A stretch of 64,000 nucleotides of DNA from Hemileia vastatrix (lineage: Eukaryota; Basidiomycota; Pucciniomycetes; Pucciniales; Zaghouaniaceae): positions 434,001 to 498,000 of the forward strand of contig JASXTE010000015.1 of the NCBI GenBank assembly GCA_030280995.1. The letters are read 5' to 3'. A program made the translations under genes and the position numbers. Numbering within the stretch: the first letter of the stretch is position 1; each line of letters begins with the position of its first letter. The notes beneath the pieces were generated by a model. That model made no database searches and was not told the origin of the DNA. It saw only the letters and a program-made list of their open reading frames with translations. This document shows, one piece after another, positions 51,604 through 62,660 of this stretch.

Positions 51604-53330
51604 CTAGTTTTTGTCATTGAGGACGTTACTGTTAAATCTTTCATAACAATAATCTATTCCATTTACCCATTTCTTATCTTCTTCCAATTCTTCCGCTTCC
51701 AAGTCTTCTTCACACAGCGGTCTTCTTGAGAATGAATCCGGCATAGTGAACAATTTTCCTGGTTTATGGACTAAATCAAATGAAAACATGTTAATCTGCG
51801 CTACCCACCTTGTCATGGGGGCATCTGGTAAACTTGGGCTACTAATCATTTGTTCCAACGATAGTGCATCAACCTGCAGCTCAAAATGCTGCCCCAAAGC
51901 ATCCATTGTAGCTTCTTAAGAATCTTTGCTACTCCACATAACTCCAACTTGGACTGAGAGTACCCGGATTCCACTTTGGTAAAAGTCTTAGACTCATAAA
52001 GGACAGGTCTATCATTACCTTCCTCATCCTCCTGCATCAAAACTGCGTCCACCGCGGACACACTAGAATCTACCGCTAAAGTAATTTTCCCAGCTCCTGG
52101 TCCATACTCCAATTTCTTCAAAAGAATGTCTTTCCCTAAAATCCTTTTCAATTACTCAAATGACTCCTTGCATTCCTCTGCCCAATCCCATACAACATCT
52201 TTTATTTTTAAGCGCTGTAAAGGTGAAGAAAACAAGGCGAAATCTCGAATAAACATTCTTACATAGGTACAGATGCCTAAAAACCCTCTAACTTTATTAG
52301 TATTTCTTGGTCTCAGCCACGTAAGTACTATATTCCTCTGTCTCTCAGCAACTATTCTTCCTTCCTTGCATACCACATGTCCCACTATATCTAGCGCTGG
52401 AACACAACAAGAAAATTTGGACCCAGAAGTTGTTAATCCTGCCTCCTCTATCCTAAATAGCACTCTTTCCAGAGTAATTGCATATTCCCAAACAAACTTT
52501 CTAATACACGGATTCTCTTCTAACACTTCCCCATTGTAATCACTGGCTGGTCCTTTTATACCGCCATCATCGATGAAAATTCCCACATGTTCTGAAACTT
52601 CATCCTGCAATATCCACATCATCTGTGCTTGGTATACCGCCACAGAATTCGTTGCGCCTTTTGGTAACCTTGTCAACCTGAAGCGCCCCAGTGGTGTTTC
52701 AAACGTTGTCATGGGTCTGGATGATTCATCCAATTTGCGCTCATCATATCCTCCCATAATATCACCTAATCCATAACATGCACGTCCTGCAAAAGAATAC
52801 ACAAACTCTTCTGGCATTGGTGGCATCCCTGCGTTATTTACTGTAACCTTTTTCATTTCCCTAAGATCATGAACAACCCTTAATTTACCATTATGTTTAA
52901 CAACACAAAACACTGGACTTAAATAACTAGACATAGACTGTTCATACAAACCAGAATTTAACCTTCCCCTAATTAATTACATATACACTTCTCTTATGGC
53001 CACTGGTATTGGAAAAGCCTTCTTCTGCCACGGCGCATGAGGTATAACTGGAACAATATAAGGTTTACCATAAGAGTGTTTTAACAAACCTCTTTCCTCT
53101 TCTGAAAACGCAATAGCATTCTCCCTAAGAACCATAACGTGTAACAACAACTTCTTTTCTTTCTGCGATAACCAATCCTCTGGTCCAAAATTAACCATCT
53201 GAAGCCTTTATATTGTAATCTTGCCAGTAGGTGCAAAATCAGGCGGAAACTTCGTTAAAGGGGTATCATAAGGATCCCTAGACAGCGCTGGCCTCTGCAA
53301 AGGAGGATTCAAATCAGGCATCGCTACATT
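51604..53330 (-). pseudogene. pol: H reverse transcriptase and RNase H, broken
   Basis: In order: an N-terminal piece with QRPALSRDPYDTPL (about 53270-53310), VNFGPEDWLSQKEKKLLL, then KLRVVHDLREMKKVTV, YGLGDIMGGYDERK, LTRLPKGATN and FIDDGGIKG (RT), LAVDSSVSAVDAV and LELCGVAKILKK (RNase H) and HKPGKLFTMPDSFSRR. Stops or shifts lie near 53215, 52965, 52152 and 51880. All RT aspartates are present. Confidence 0.85.
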
Positions 53331-53650
53331 AACTGTTTTAACCTTAACAGCTACTGGTTTATACTTTGATGCAAAACAGCTCTTGCTGATTTCTTCATTA
53401 ATTAAAATAAAACCCTTTTTAATATAACTACGGGTTGTACCTAAATCCTGTTTTTGTCTTTTCTTTTTAATGTAACTATAATAATATCTGTAATCAAGGA
53501 AATTAAAAAGCTTAGGTATAATACATTCTACAGTAGTATTCCCAAGACACCTATGAATTACCTCTTTACCTATCCCTTCTTGTTGGACTGACTGGTCGCT
53601 ATCTGGGTTCCTCTCATCCTGTGAGATAGTAACACCTAAAATGCCAGTAC
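53331..53650 (-). other. H protease-RT interval
   Basis: Fragments of linker peptide only; the conserved inter-ORF block of M, P and K is not recognisable here. The sense strand is AT-rich with no clear ORF. Confidence 0.35.
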
Positions 53651-54391
53651 CTAATGAAAATGTTGGCGCCTTCCTGGTGGTTGCCCTATCTCGTCATTTG
53701 GGACTTTCTCATAAAATTCTCTTTCTTTCTCTAACTGTGCAGCTCCAGAGTACTTAGTTTCCCAGCCACCATCGTTGGGCCCTACTAAGACCGCTGTTAC
53801 TGGAACACCATCACCACCCATAATCCTTTTTCCAATAGTCTTATTCAAACAATAATCTATAGTTGCAGAATAATCCATTAAAAATTGCGTGCCTAAAACT
53901 GGTTTTACTACACCCATTGGAACATAAATATGTATATCCCTTGTTGCTCCCGCAACTCTAGTGCGTACATATTCTGCTACACCTATAACAGGTAACCTAC
54001 CTCCACCAATTCCTGCGACAGTGCCTTCACTGTCTTTAACAGGAAGACCTAACTCCACTGCATCATCCACTGAAACCACATTTATTTGTAAACCTGTATC
54101 TACTAACTCTTTAATTTGCTTACCATTTACAGTAATTGTTAAATACCCTAAGGGTCCTGCATAATGTGGCACCCTAGGTCTTCCAACAATCGGCTGAAAT
54201 GTCTTCCGTTCAACATCAAACTCAACGCAATTAGCGATCCTTTGCTTCCTACACTTATCCACAATTCCATTCGCTACATCCGGCACTACTGCTGTCAGCT
54301 TCCCCAATGGAACAGAGACTGTAGTCTTCAAACATTGCGCAACTAAGTCCTCGGCTGCTTTAGGAAAATCAGAGTGAACCAGACGCTGCAT
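53651..54391 (-). CDS. pol: H aspartic protease
   Basis: 246 codons. GPLGYLTITVNGKQIKELVD continues TGLQINVVS; the catalytic box is DTG (54092-54100), where M and K have DSG. Flap-like GIGGGRLPVIG and PVLGTQFLMDYSATIDY follow. The first 90 residues are a conserved-looking N-terminal extension (VPLGKLTAVVPDVANG) not seen in M. Confidence 0.82.
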   Translation of the reverse strand: MQRLVHSDFPKAAEDLVAQCLKTTVSVPLGKLTAVVPDVANGIVDKCRKQRIANCVEFDVERKTFQPIVGRPRVPHYAGPLGYLTITVNGKQIKELVDTGLQINVVSVDDAVELGLPVKDSEGTVAGIGGGRLPVIGVAEYVRTRVAGATRDIHIYVPMGVVKPVLGTQFLMDYSATIDYCLNKTIGKRIMGGDGVPVTAVLVGPNDGGWETKYSGAAQLEKEREFYEKVPNDEIGQPPGRRQHFH

Positions 54392-54403
54392 TCTCCATTT
54401 AGG

Positions 54404-54745
54404 TTAAGTTGCCTTCCCACCAGCTTTTGCTCTTCCAGGTGGGTTCTTTGGTGTATTGTGCCTTGCTCCTGGCATTCCTTCAGCAGGTACCGCTCTCTGC
54501 TGTACTACCTCTGATTCCTCCAACCTTGCCGTTTGATCTTCTACCTGGTGATCCACGCCATAACCACCTGGTTCCATACCCTCCATTTCAACATCCTCCA
54601 TAGGCGCAGGTGTATCCTCTCTAGTAGTATACCCTACTTCCTCCATATCCTCTGGATTTGCATACCTAGTGCCAGCCCTTCTTGGCTTAGCATCTGTATG
54701 TGGGGCCATTTTCTTGTGCTTTGCTGCGAAAATCTCCAAACGCAC
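54404..54745 (-). CDS. H Pro/Glu-rich linker
   Basis: 113 codons, acidic and Pro-rich (EDTPAPMEDVEMEGMEPGG), between nucleocapsid and protease. The position matches M's 17823-18482 but the sequence is not alignable by eye. Probably part of Gag-Pol. Confidence 0.45.
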   Translation of the reverse strand: MRLEIFAAKHKKMAPHTDAKPRRAGTRYANPEDMEEVGYTTREDTPAPMEDVEMEGMEPGGYGVDHQVEDQTARLEESEVVQQRAVPAEGMPGARHNTPKNPPGRAKAGGKAT

Positions 54746-54913
54746 TGCAGTGAGTGGTGCTGCAACTTCTCCCTCTATTACTTTAAAATCCAGCGCTGCG
54801 CAAGTAACTGCAAAATTGACTGACTTCGTATCCTTGCCTTTTTTTTAATTTTGGGCTCTTTACCCTTGTTTGACCTGCCTTCCATAGACTTTTTATTAAT
54901 ATGATCAATGACC

Positions 54914-55965
54914 ATGGCTCACATCCCTCAATTCTTGTCTTTAACAAGCTTAGTGCCGTCTTCCAACATAAGCGTTGTCCCATCCTCATAAACTACCTTT
55001 TCCTCTTTATCCCTTTGAAACGTGTTACACCTCATCCTAGTATGCCCCTCTTTATTACAATAAGAGCACACCATAGCTGAAAAACGCAAAGGTTGAGGAG
55101 AACTCTTGGGCCTAAACAATTCTTTCCCCTTTGTCACTTCAATTATCTTTTTCTCCAACTCATCAATCCTTGCCATAACTGAATCTGGCTCCTTAGTGAA
55201 AACTTTATCTTTAGGTGACAACATCTGAGGAGGCGATTGTGCACCAGACGCATCTTCATTCATCTCCTCATTATCCAAAGCAACCCTAGCTGCGCAAAGC
55301 TCAACTCAACGCAACTTCATTTCAGCTTCCACCACCATTTCTACTTCTTCTAATCTAGGGTACTTATAATTTCAGTCCCTTTTTTTAACTAGTTTCCCTT
55401 TGTTATCCAAGTGCCTTTGTGACCAGTCTTCAACTTCTGGCGCTAACGCTTCACAAAACCAAGGTAAAGACGCATTAGCATCACTAAATTCTTCATTACT
55501 AACTAAATATTCTGTTATTTGATCAAAGTCTTCCCTAAAACATTTAAATTCCTTAGGGTCTCAAACAACCCCTTTAGCTTTAACTCTTTTTACCAAGATA
55601 TCCAGGTCCTTTATTGTGTACCTAGTTTCTTCGGTAACCTTTGGCCATCTCTTGAGCATCTGTTCTTTTAGCGCTGGCCAATCTTGCTCTTCATGCCCTT
55701 TTAGATCCTCTAAATTGTCTTTGCACTCATTAGTTACAAAAAATAGTACTTGACGTACCATATTGTATTCAGTTGCTCCATGAACTTCAGCTGCCTGTTC
55801 AAACCTGTGTAAAAACTTCTTGGTATTAATGCCCCCAAAACACAAGCTTTCATCTTTACACCTAATTATTTTAGTTACCGCCTTTGGCAACAATGTCAAA
55901 TAATTGGTTGATTTAACCCTCTCCTGACATCCCCTAGATGTAGTTGCAGTAGGATCCATTTCCAA
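54914..55965 (-). pseudogene. gag: H Gag: capsid and CCHC nucleocapsid
   Basis: From ATG 55965 the capsid part has FLHRFEQAAEVHGATEYNMV and VLFFVTNECKDNLEDLKGHE, the same layout as M and P. Stops near 55561, 55380 and 55308 interrupt it. The nucleocapsid at 54928-55278 has an intact CSYCNKEGHTRMRC knuckle and a coiled-coil-like ARIDELEKKIIEVTKG. It diverges from M/P Gag much more than pol does. Confidence 0.78.
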
Positions 55966-56199
55966 AATATAAAATTGAAACAGAGATCACAAAAGCACAC
56001 ACTTGGTAATTATACCTGACTATATTCACTATACAGCCCTAAGCCATCTTCTGATAACAGCTTATTGATCCACTCATTGTAGACCCTAAAACACTTCTGC
56101 TGAAGTTTTGGCTTGATTACGTCCTCTTGACAAAAATCTAAAATCAAACAATCTAATCAAAAATACTAGTTACAATTATGCCACTGTTGGGACACCAAT
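55966..56199 (-). promoter_or_regulatory. H leader with primer-binding site
   Basis: Next to the LTR end (GTCTACA) the sense strand reads ATTGGTGTCCCAACAGTGG, a primer site different from the TTGGCGCCC type of M and P. No gene in the interval. Confidence 0.65.
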
Positions 56200-57446
56200 T
56201 GTAGACTGTTCTAAAGTACTAAGCAGTAGACACATTGAGAGATGGGTTGGTTATCCTTTTCAATTTCTAAAAAGAAGCGCCTGCCACTCTTATTTTTAAA
56301 GACAGCGCAATAATGTGTAACACTAATATTTGATTAGAAAGTTTAAAAGATGAGAGATGAGTCTTAGAGATCAGGAAAACAAGTATTACTATCTGGATAT
56401 TTCTATTCTTAATAAGCGCTAATATCCACAGCTACTCCCTCTTGAAGCGCTCTCTTTGAATATGCCTTATTATACCAATAAAATAACTCTAATAATAGAT
56501 ACTCCTACTAAATCTATATATTCTCTCTATGTTGGGCTCTTTCACTATACTATATGAAATACACACACAGATGCACAAATGGTAAAATACTCAGAAATAT
56601 CTTTAATTCGCTATTCTATTTTACTTATATATATTTCTCTTCTCTCTATCTATATATATATTTTTTTCCTTCTCTATCGAATAGTCCTCCCTTTTATATT
56701 TTTCCAGTACTCAAGACACAGTTCTCTAGTGGATCTTCATGCAGGCTCTAGCGCCATATTAGTAAATCAATAGCTAATATATTAGTAACTACATACACCT
56801 CTTGAAAAAACTACGGCGCCTAAAACATACCCTATGATTACTAATGCTAGTATTAACTTGTTTCACTCATACTCCACATATGCGTTTTTTTTGACTCTAC
56901 CTTTGTTGTTTTTTTTTCTTTTTTTTTTGTTTCAGCGCTATTTTCAGTTTTGACCCACTCTAACGCTGATCCTAGTCGCCTTGACTCTTGGGTAGTTTAG
57001 CAATCAAGTCCCCACTCTCCTTTCTTAAATACTAGTTTCATAGTTTTGACAATTTGCTTAACTAGTTAGCCTTCCTTATTACCTGTTTCAGTAAGTTACC
57101 CGACTAGCCACGATACAGTATATTATGCACTTGAATAATCCTCAAGTCATATCTCTTTTCTTTAATGTGTAACACATAATTATTGGAAAGTCCAAATCCA
57201 TATTGTTTAGCGCTTTAGGGTCCTAAATCAATATCACACAATTCCCCATTTTGCGGCACATCTTGCTACAAAATCCGAGCGCACAGACCCTTAATCCTTT
57301 TCTGCGCTTCCATTTCCTTTGTTCTTTGAAACACGCAAATACATATTATATTTTAGCACTTCATACTGCGCTATTTTCATTTGTTCTTCCTGGACTATGT
57401 GTGCTGATTGGTCTAAAATTATGCTACCTGAAAGGCGTGTACCACA
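56200..57446 (-). repeat. H 5' LTR, intact
   Basis: 1247 bases. It carries the unoccupied copia target GAATA (56679-56683). Flanked on the right by CCGG, where K's integrase resumes. Confidence 0.93.
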
Positions 57447-58772
57447 CCGGTAGAACAGCTTTCTGCCCAAAAATTAATTCATAAGGAGAATAGCCAGTTG
57501 TCTTTTCAAAGTGACCCTATCAGCAAAAAACACCAAGGGTAAATAATGCCTCCATTTTTCAGCACTATCTCCACATATTTTCACCAAAGAATTTTTGATA
57601 ACTTGATGGCCTCTTTCAACCATGCCTTTGGCTTCAGGGTAATAAGGTGTAGCAACTGTAACTTTAGAGTCAATATTTACTAAAGCTTCTATAAATTCAG
57701 CTCCAAACTTTGGCCCGCTGTCAACAGTCATCTACTTCATTAACCCATACCTAAACACCCATTCCTTCTTCAAAAATTCTTCCACGTTTTTGGCAGTCAA
57801 ATTCACCAGAAGCACTGCCTCAACCCAACCAGATGAGTTATCCATGGCAACAATCAAGTATTTATACCTGCAATCTTTGATATGGACAACCTCAAAACTG
57901 ACTCTTCCAAATACAGTTGTTTCACCAGTAGCATTTCCAACCTCTTTAGGTTTCAAGTGACTTCTTATTTGACATTCTTCACAAGATTGAACCCAACCCT
58001 GAACAGCCAACTTCATACCTGGCCACAAAAATCTATCTGCTACTCTTCTATAAGTCTCCCCAAAGCCTCTATGACCAAGGTCATAATACAAAGACTTCAA
58101 TACCAATTCTTGACCGTTCTTCTGAGTCACCACCACTTGAGGATTTGGATGTCTCCTCCTCATCAACCTCCTTCTTGACACATAAAATCCAGGACTCTTC
58201 TTCTTGATTGCCACCCAAGTATCATCATCACAAATATCTGGCTTCTCCAAGGTTAAAAGATACTCAACCATAATAAAATAAAACCCAATCTGACCCCATG
58301 TCTCATCTTCAAAATCCAAAAAAACAACATCCAAGGGTACAGCCCTATCATCAAAATCTCCGGTGTACACATGAGCAACACGACCGGCCCATCCAGGACA
58401 CCAAATCCTAAACTTTGGCATCTCCTTTTTCTTCCACTGAATCTTAAGAGAATCCAGTTCACTAACAAAAACAACATTCTCCAATTTTGAGCCATCCCAA
58501 ACAACTGCCCCATCTTCATGAACAAAAACATCATGATCACCAGAATAAAGATCAAAACCATCCAGTTTAACCTTTTGGTGGAGGCGAGAAAAATCATCCA
58601 GTTTAGCCTCTTGGAAGCAGAGAGAAAAATTTTCAGCACCCTTTGCGCTGGCCCTAATTACTGAAACTTCTTCATAAAATTTTTTCAGAATCAGAATCTT
58701 CACCTGTGGGTGGTCTTCTTGATAATTCATCTGGCATCGTAAAATTCTTACCTGGCTTGTGCACCAGGTCAA
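57447..58772 (-). pseudogene. pol: K integrase, N-terminal zinc and core
   Basis: Zinc part YDLGHRGFGETYRR ... SCEECQIRSH (the H of HEDLGHRG is Tyr here). The first catalytic Asp region reads SFEVVHIKD where the others have SLDAVHIK, so Asp is Glu. Then VDSGPKFGAEF and PEAKGMVERGHQ. A shift near 57731 and another near 57515. The upstream part is the acidic linker with two translated stem-loop motifs (58563 and 58600). The frame stops at AVLP (57447) because H is inserted. Confidence 0.85.
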
Positions 58773-60290
58773 AAGAAAAATGTTGAATAAATGATACCCA
58801 CCTACTCATTGGAGAATTTGGAATACTAGGTGTGTTGATCATTTGAACCAGAGATTTAGCATCCACCTGCAGCTCAAAATTCTGCCACCACAAAACGGTT
58901 TTTAGCTTTTACAAATTTTTTGCTACACCACACAGTTCCAACTTTTGCTGAGAATACCTAGATTCCACTTCATTAAAAACTACAGACTCATACATCACTG
59001 GCATGACCTTCCCAGCTTTATCTTCCTGAGACAAAACAGCACCTTCAGCAATATAACTTGAGTCCACTGCCAGATATATTTTTCCAGCTTCCCTTCCATA
59101 ATCCAAATTGTGAAGAATAATATCTTCACCTACAACCATCTTTAATTTCTGAATAGCCTCTTCACACTCTTCAGTCCATTCCCACTCCACATCTTTCCTG
59201 GTCAACCTTCTCAAGGGTGAAGCCAACAAAGATAAATCTTTAATAAAAATCCTGATGTACACACAAACTCCTAAAAATCCCCTAACTTCAGTAGTATTTT
59301 TGGGCCTTGGCCATGACTGAATTTTATAAACTTTCTTCTTTTCCATAATCCTTCCCTCCTTACATACGACATGACTAAGAATTTCCAGAGCAGGTACACA
59401 ACAACAAAACTTTGAACAGAAATGGTTAAACCAGCCTCTTCAATTCTAAACAGTACTCTCTCTAGAGTAATTGCATATTCCCAAACAAATCTCCTTATTC
59501 CTGGGTTCTCCTTCAGAACTTCATTTCTATAATCAGTGGAGGGTCCTTTAATTCCACTGTCATCAATAAAAATACCAGCATGAGTCGCAACCTCATCCTG
59601 TAAAATATAAGCCACTTGAGCTTGATATACTGCAACTGAATTAGTTGCTCCTTGAGGCAACCTAGTGAGCTGAAATCTTCCCAGAGGAGTCTCAAATGTT
59701 GTGAGTGGCTGTGAATCAGTGTGGAGTTCCCTTTCATCATAACCACCCATAATATCACCCAAGCCATAACACCCTTCCAGAAAAAGCTTCCACAAGGTCC
59801 TCCACACTTGGAGGAATACCTGCATCCTTGGTGGTGACTCTAATCAAGGCCCTAAGATCATGAACCACCCTCAACTTCCCATTCTGTTTCTTAAAACAGA
59901 AAACCAGACTTGAGTAACTAGAAGTTGATTGTTCATACAATCCTGTCCTGACTCTTTCCCTAAAAATCTCCACAAAATTGTCCCAAATAGCAGCTGGGAT
60001 TGTAATTGGTTTGATTTGCCAAGGCTCATGACAAACCACAGGAATCAATTAAGGTTCCCCATAAGAGTGTTTCAACACACCCCTTTCCTCTTTAGCAAAT
60101 GCCACCACTTTCTCCCTGAGCACAATAACGTGCAACAAAAACTACTTTTCCTCATCAGAAAACCACCCATCAGGACAAAACTTAACAACTTTCAGCCTTT
60201 CCACATTAATACAAGGTGATTCCACAAAATCAGGAGGATTCTTAACAAGTAGAGTACAGTACAGATCTCTTGATAACAAAGGCCTCTTCA
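58672..60290 (-). pseudogene. pol: K reverse transcriptase and RNase H, broken
   Basis: Pieces in order: LLSRDLYCTLLVKNPPDF and VVKFCPDGWFSDEEK (60150-60290), KLRVVHDLRALIRVTTKDAG, CYGLGDIMGGYDEREL, LTRLPQGATN, FIDDSGIKG (a Gly of the motif is Ser), RNase H LAVDSSYIAEGAVLSQ, LELCGVAKNL, QVDAKSLVQMIN and HKPGKNFTMPDELSRR. Shifts near 60145, 60050, 59760, 59400 and 58900. Both RT aspartates of the DD pair remain. Confidence 0.85.
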
Positions 60291-60299
60291 AAGTAGGAT

Positions 60300-61097
60300 T
60301 CAAACCCACAGGAATAAGCTCATTGACAGGCCTAATCTTCTGGGCTACCTTCTTATATTTTTCAGCTCCACTGTCAACTTTAGGTATCTTCAGGACGCCT
60401 TCACCACCAGACCTGGAACAAAAACCAAGGGTTTCCCCATTGCTCACATGTGTGACCCAGGTAATGTTTTTGAAAGTTGTAGAAGAAAACCTAGCAGTGC
60501 ACAATTGGGAGGACGTACTTTTAGACCCCAATCTCACCACTCCACAACTTTTCTGCAATTCCACATCTTCATCCTCACTTCCATCTTCCAAATCCTCAAA
60601 TCTTGATTCATCTTTTGAATCACATCTTCTAAAATTATGCCATTTATCCTCATTCTGGAGGCCCAAAAATTGATCTTGATGATCTTCTTTCTTCAAAAAT
60701 TTGTGCAGTTTAACTTCATGCTGAAGGCCCAAAAATTGATCTTGAAAATCTTTAAAAAAAAATAATTCTTTTCTTCTTTTTTGATTATCTTCAGATTTTT
60801 TTCTTGCTTTTCCTCAGTTATCTTGAATTTTTTATCTTCTTTTCCTGAGTTTTCTTCCATCCTACAAAAATAACCATGGTTTTCCCCAATGCTCACAGAC
60901 GTATCCAAGGTAATTTTTTTGAAAGGCATAGAAGAAACCCTAGATGTGCAAAATTGGGAGGACTTACTTTTAGACCCCAATATCACCACTCCAAAACTTT
61001 TCCGCATATCTTTCAATAAAGATATATAAACAATCTTCGTTTTTGAACTTGAACTAAAAATAATTGAAAATACAGAGAAAGCACAGATTCTTGACAA
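60300..61097 (-). pseudogene. K pre-RT linker with an internal duplication
   Basis: Two ORFs (60142-60732 and 60693-61097) carry related blocks: around 60440-60560 and around 60870-60995 the peptides GSKSTSSQLCTARFSSTTFK and GSKSKSSQFCTSRVSSMPFK align. So a unit of about 420 bases is tandemly repeated. Stem-loop motifs lie at 60640 and 60706. It occupies the place of M's 16469-16963 but is longer. No known domain. Confidence 0.5.
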
Positions 61098-61144
61098 AAA
61101 ACATGATAAATATTTTCAGAGAAGAGAAAAATTAAAAAGAGAAA

Positions 61145-61262
61145 GTCGAAAATCCACTTGGTATATCTCCAAGGGAGCTGACCTACTACAACCTTAGATC
61201 TTCTCATCTTGGGGGGAGGCTGTAGCACTAGGGAGATCAGCCCTTATTACTCTAAAAATGAC
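61145..61262 (-). other. Conserved inter-ORF structured segment (K copy)
   Basis: Aligns by eye with 17100-17226 (M) and 24582-24705 (P): shared CCACTTG, ATCTCCAAG-GAGCTGACCTA, and GATCAGCCC on the plus strand. Short arms CACTTG and CAAG-G survive. No ORF is common to the three, supporting an RNA role. Confidence 0.45.
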
Positions 61263-61800
61263 AGACTTTCACTAGAGCCTGAACCACACTCCAAAAAACC
61301 AGAGGCAACACCCACTTCTTTTCTTCTCCTACAACAATCCATGCACTGGCACATTGAAGACAATCCAGGCCTGATCTCCCAGCCATCATCTCCAGGAGAT
61401 GATAACCTCATGTGTAGCCTCCTCTCATGTTCACAAGTCAACTCCAAACTGATTCCCATGTCAAACTGATAACCAATTCTTTCCTGGAAATAAATCCAGA
61501 ATGGTCCACTTTAAACAGCTTTTACATTACCTTTAGCTATGTAAAAATGAACCATTCTGGAGGCTCCACCAACATCAAGCTTTACAAATTTTGCTGTCTC
61601 AATCCACTCAGTGACATGGACACCAATTCCTGTCTTGATTGGAAGGCCCAGATGAGCAGCCTCAAATAAAGAAATAAGGTTAATCTGAGAACCTGAATCA
61701 ACTAATGCCCTGGCCTCCCTGCCATTTAGAGTTACATTGAAATAACCCAGAGGAGCTGAAAAATGATTTTTCTAACCCCTCACCCAACTTCTCAGCAGAA
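61247..61800 (-). pseudogene. pol: K aspartic protease
   Basis: ARALVDSGSQINL places the DSG codons at 61691-61699. The C-terminal part MGISLELTCEHERRLHMRLS and CQCMDCCRRRK is open at 61247-61459 and matches M's cysteine-bearing tail. Shifts or stops at about 61470-61515 and 61770 break the middle. Confidence 0.75.
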
Positions 61801-62660
61801 TAACAGATGTATTCCACCTCTTCAGAAGCAACCCTTCTCCTGGTCAACAAATTTTTTTGTCTATCAGCCAACCCAAGACTGATAGCATACAATTCCCCAT
61901 AAGAAAGGGAAACCTGACCCTGATTTATCCTTTCTAGAAAGATTCCATAACATTGGATTGGCCAGAAACTCCTGGCCTCTCAAAGTGAGCCCTTGGCTTC
62001 ACTACCTTGGTCCTAGAAATCTTCTGAGAACCAGAACCACAAACAAATTTTCCATCAACAGGAATCAAATCAGATCCCTCATTAACACCTCTAACTCCAG
62101 AAGGCTTTGGGAATGAAGTTAAAGGGACATTCTTCTCTGAGTCAGAATCAAAATCCATTGGCATTGGCTCAAAATTCCTGTACAATGCACCAAAACTGGG
62201 GGGGGCCATATCAGCAATCCCCTTCTGCATCTTGTACAACTCCTCTTTTCTGTACTTCCACCTGGCTGCACTCAGCTTAGGATCCACCTTTGAAGCCTTA
62301 GGCTTTTGGTTGGGACTGAGAACTGCTCTTAGGCCTTCCCACCTTTCCAGATTCAACATCATAGACACCAGCCAAGCATTCACCACTTGACTGTCCTCCA
62401 CAATAATACAACTCCAACCCACCAAAGTAAGTAGAAAAAGAGACTTTATTAACCTCCTTCCCTTTTCCCTTGACATCTTCATCTGCCTTAGCAGAAGACT
62501 TCCCCTGGTCAGGGATCTCCTCAAACCTTGGCCTCCTCTGATTGAGACCATTTCTTCTCCTGACTAAATCAACAGGAGCCTTCCCCTCACTGGGATTCAC
62601 AAATGAACCATCAGGTAATTTGAAAACCATGCCGCCAAACTCCACCTTTCTGTCTGACAC
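61801..62660 (-). pseudogene. K Gag-Pol linker
   Basis: Overlapping ORFs 61934-62551 and 62298-62660 share the phrase ELYKMQKGIADMAPPSFG with M's linker, flanked by an acidic DSDSEKNV. One frameshift around 62300-62400. Upstream it begins VEFGGMVFKLPDGSFVNPSE, which in M follows the nucleocapsid. Confidence 0.6.

Larger units (their letters stand above)
8403..57446 (-). mobile_element. Ty3/gypsy element H, full length, carrying nested insertions
   Basis: H is bounded by LTRs TGTGGTAC...GTCTACA (on its sense strand) and by CCGG at 8399-8402 and 57447-57450. Its own length without nested copia, G and the solo LTR is about 11.7 kb. The left LTR is split (484 + 764 = 1248 bases); the right LTR is 1247 bases. 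Internal order on the minus strand: gag, linker, protease, RT, RNase H, integrase, then a 3.9-kb 3' region with two opposite-strand genes. It is inserted in K's integrase gene. All its ORFs carry breaks. Confidence 0.9.
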
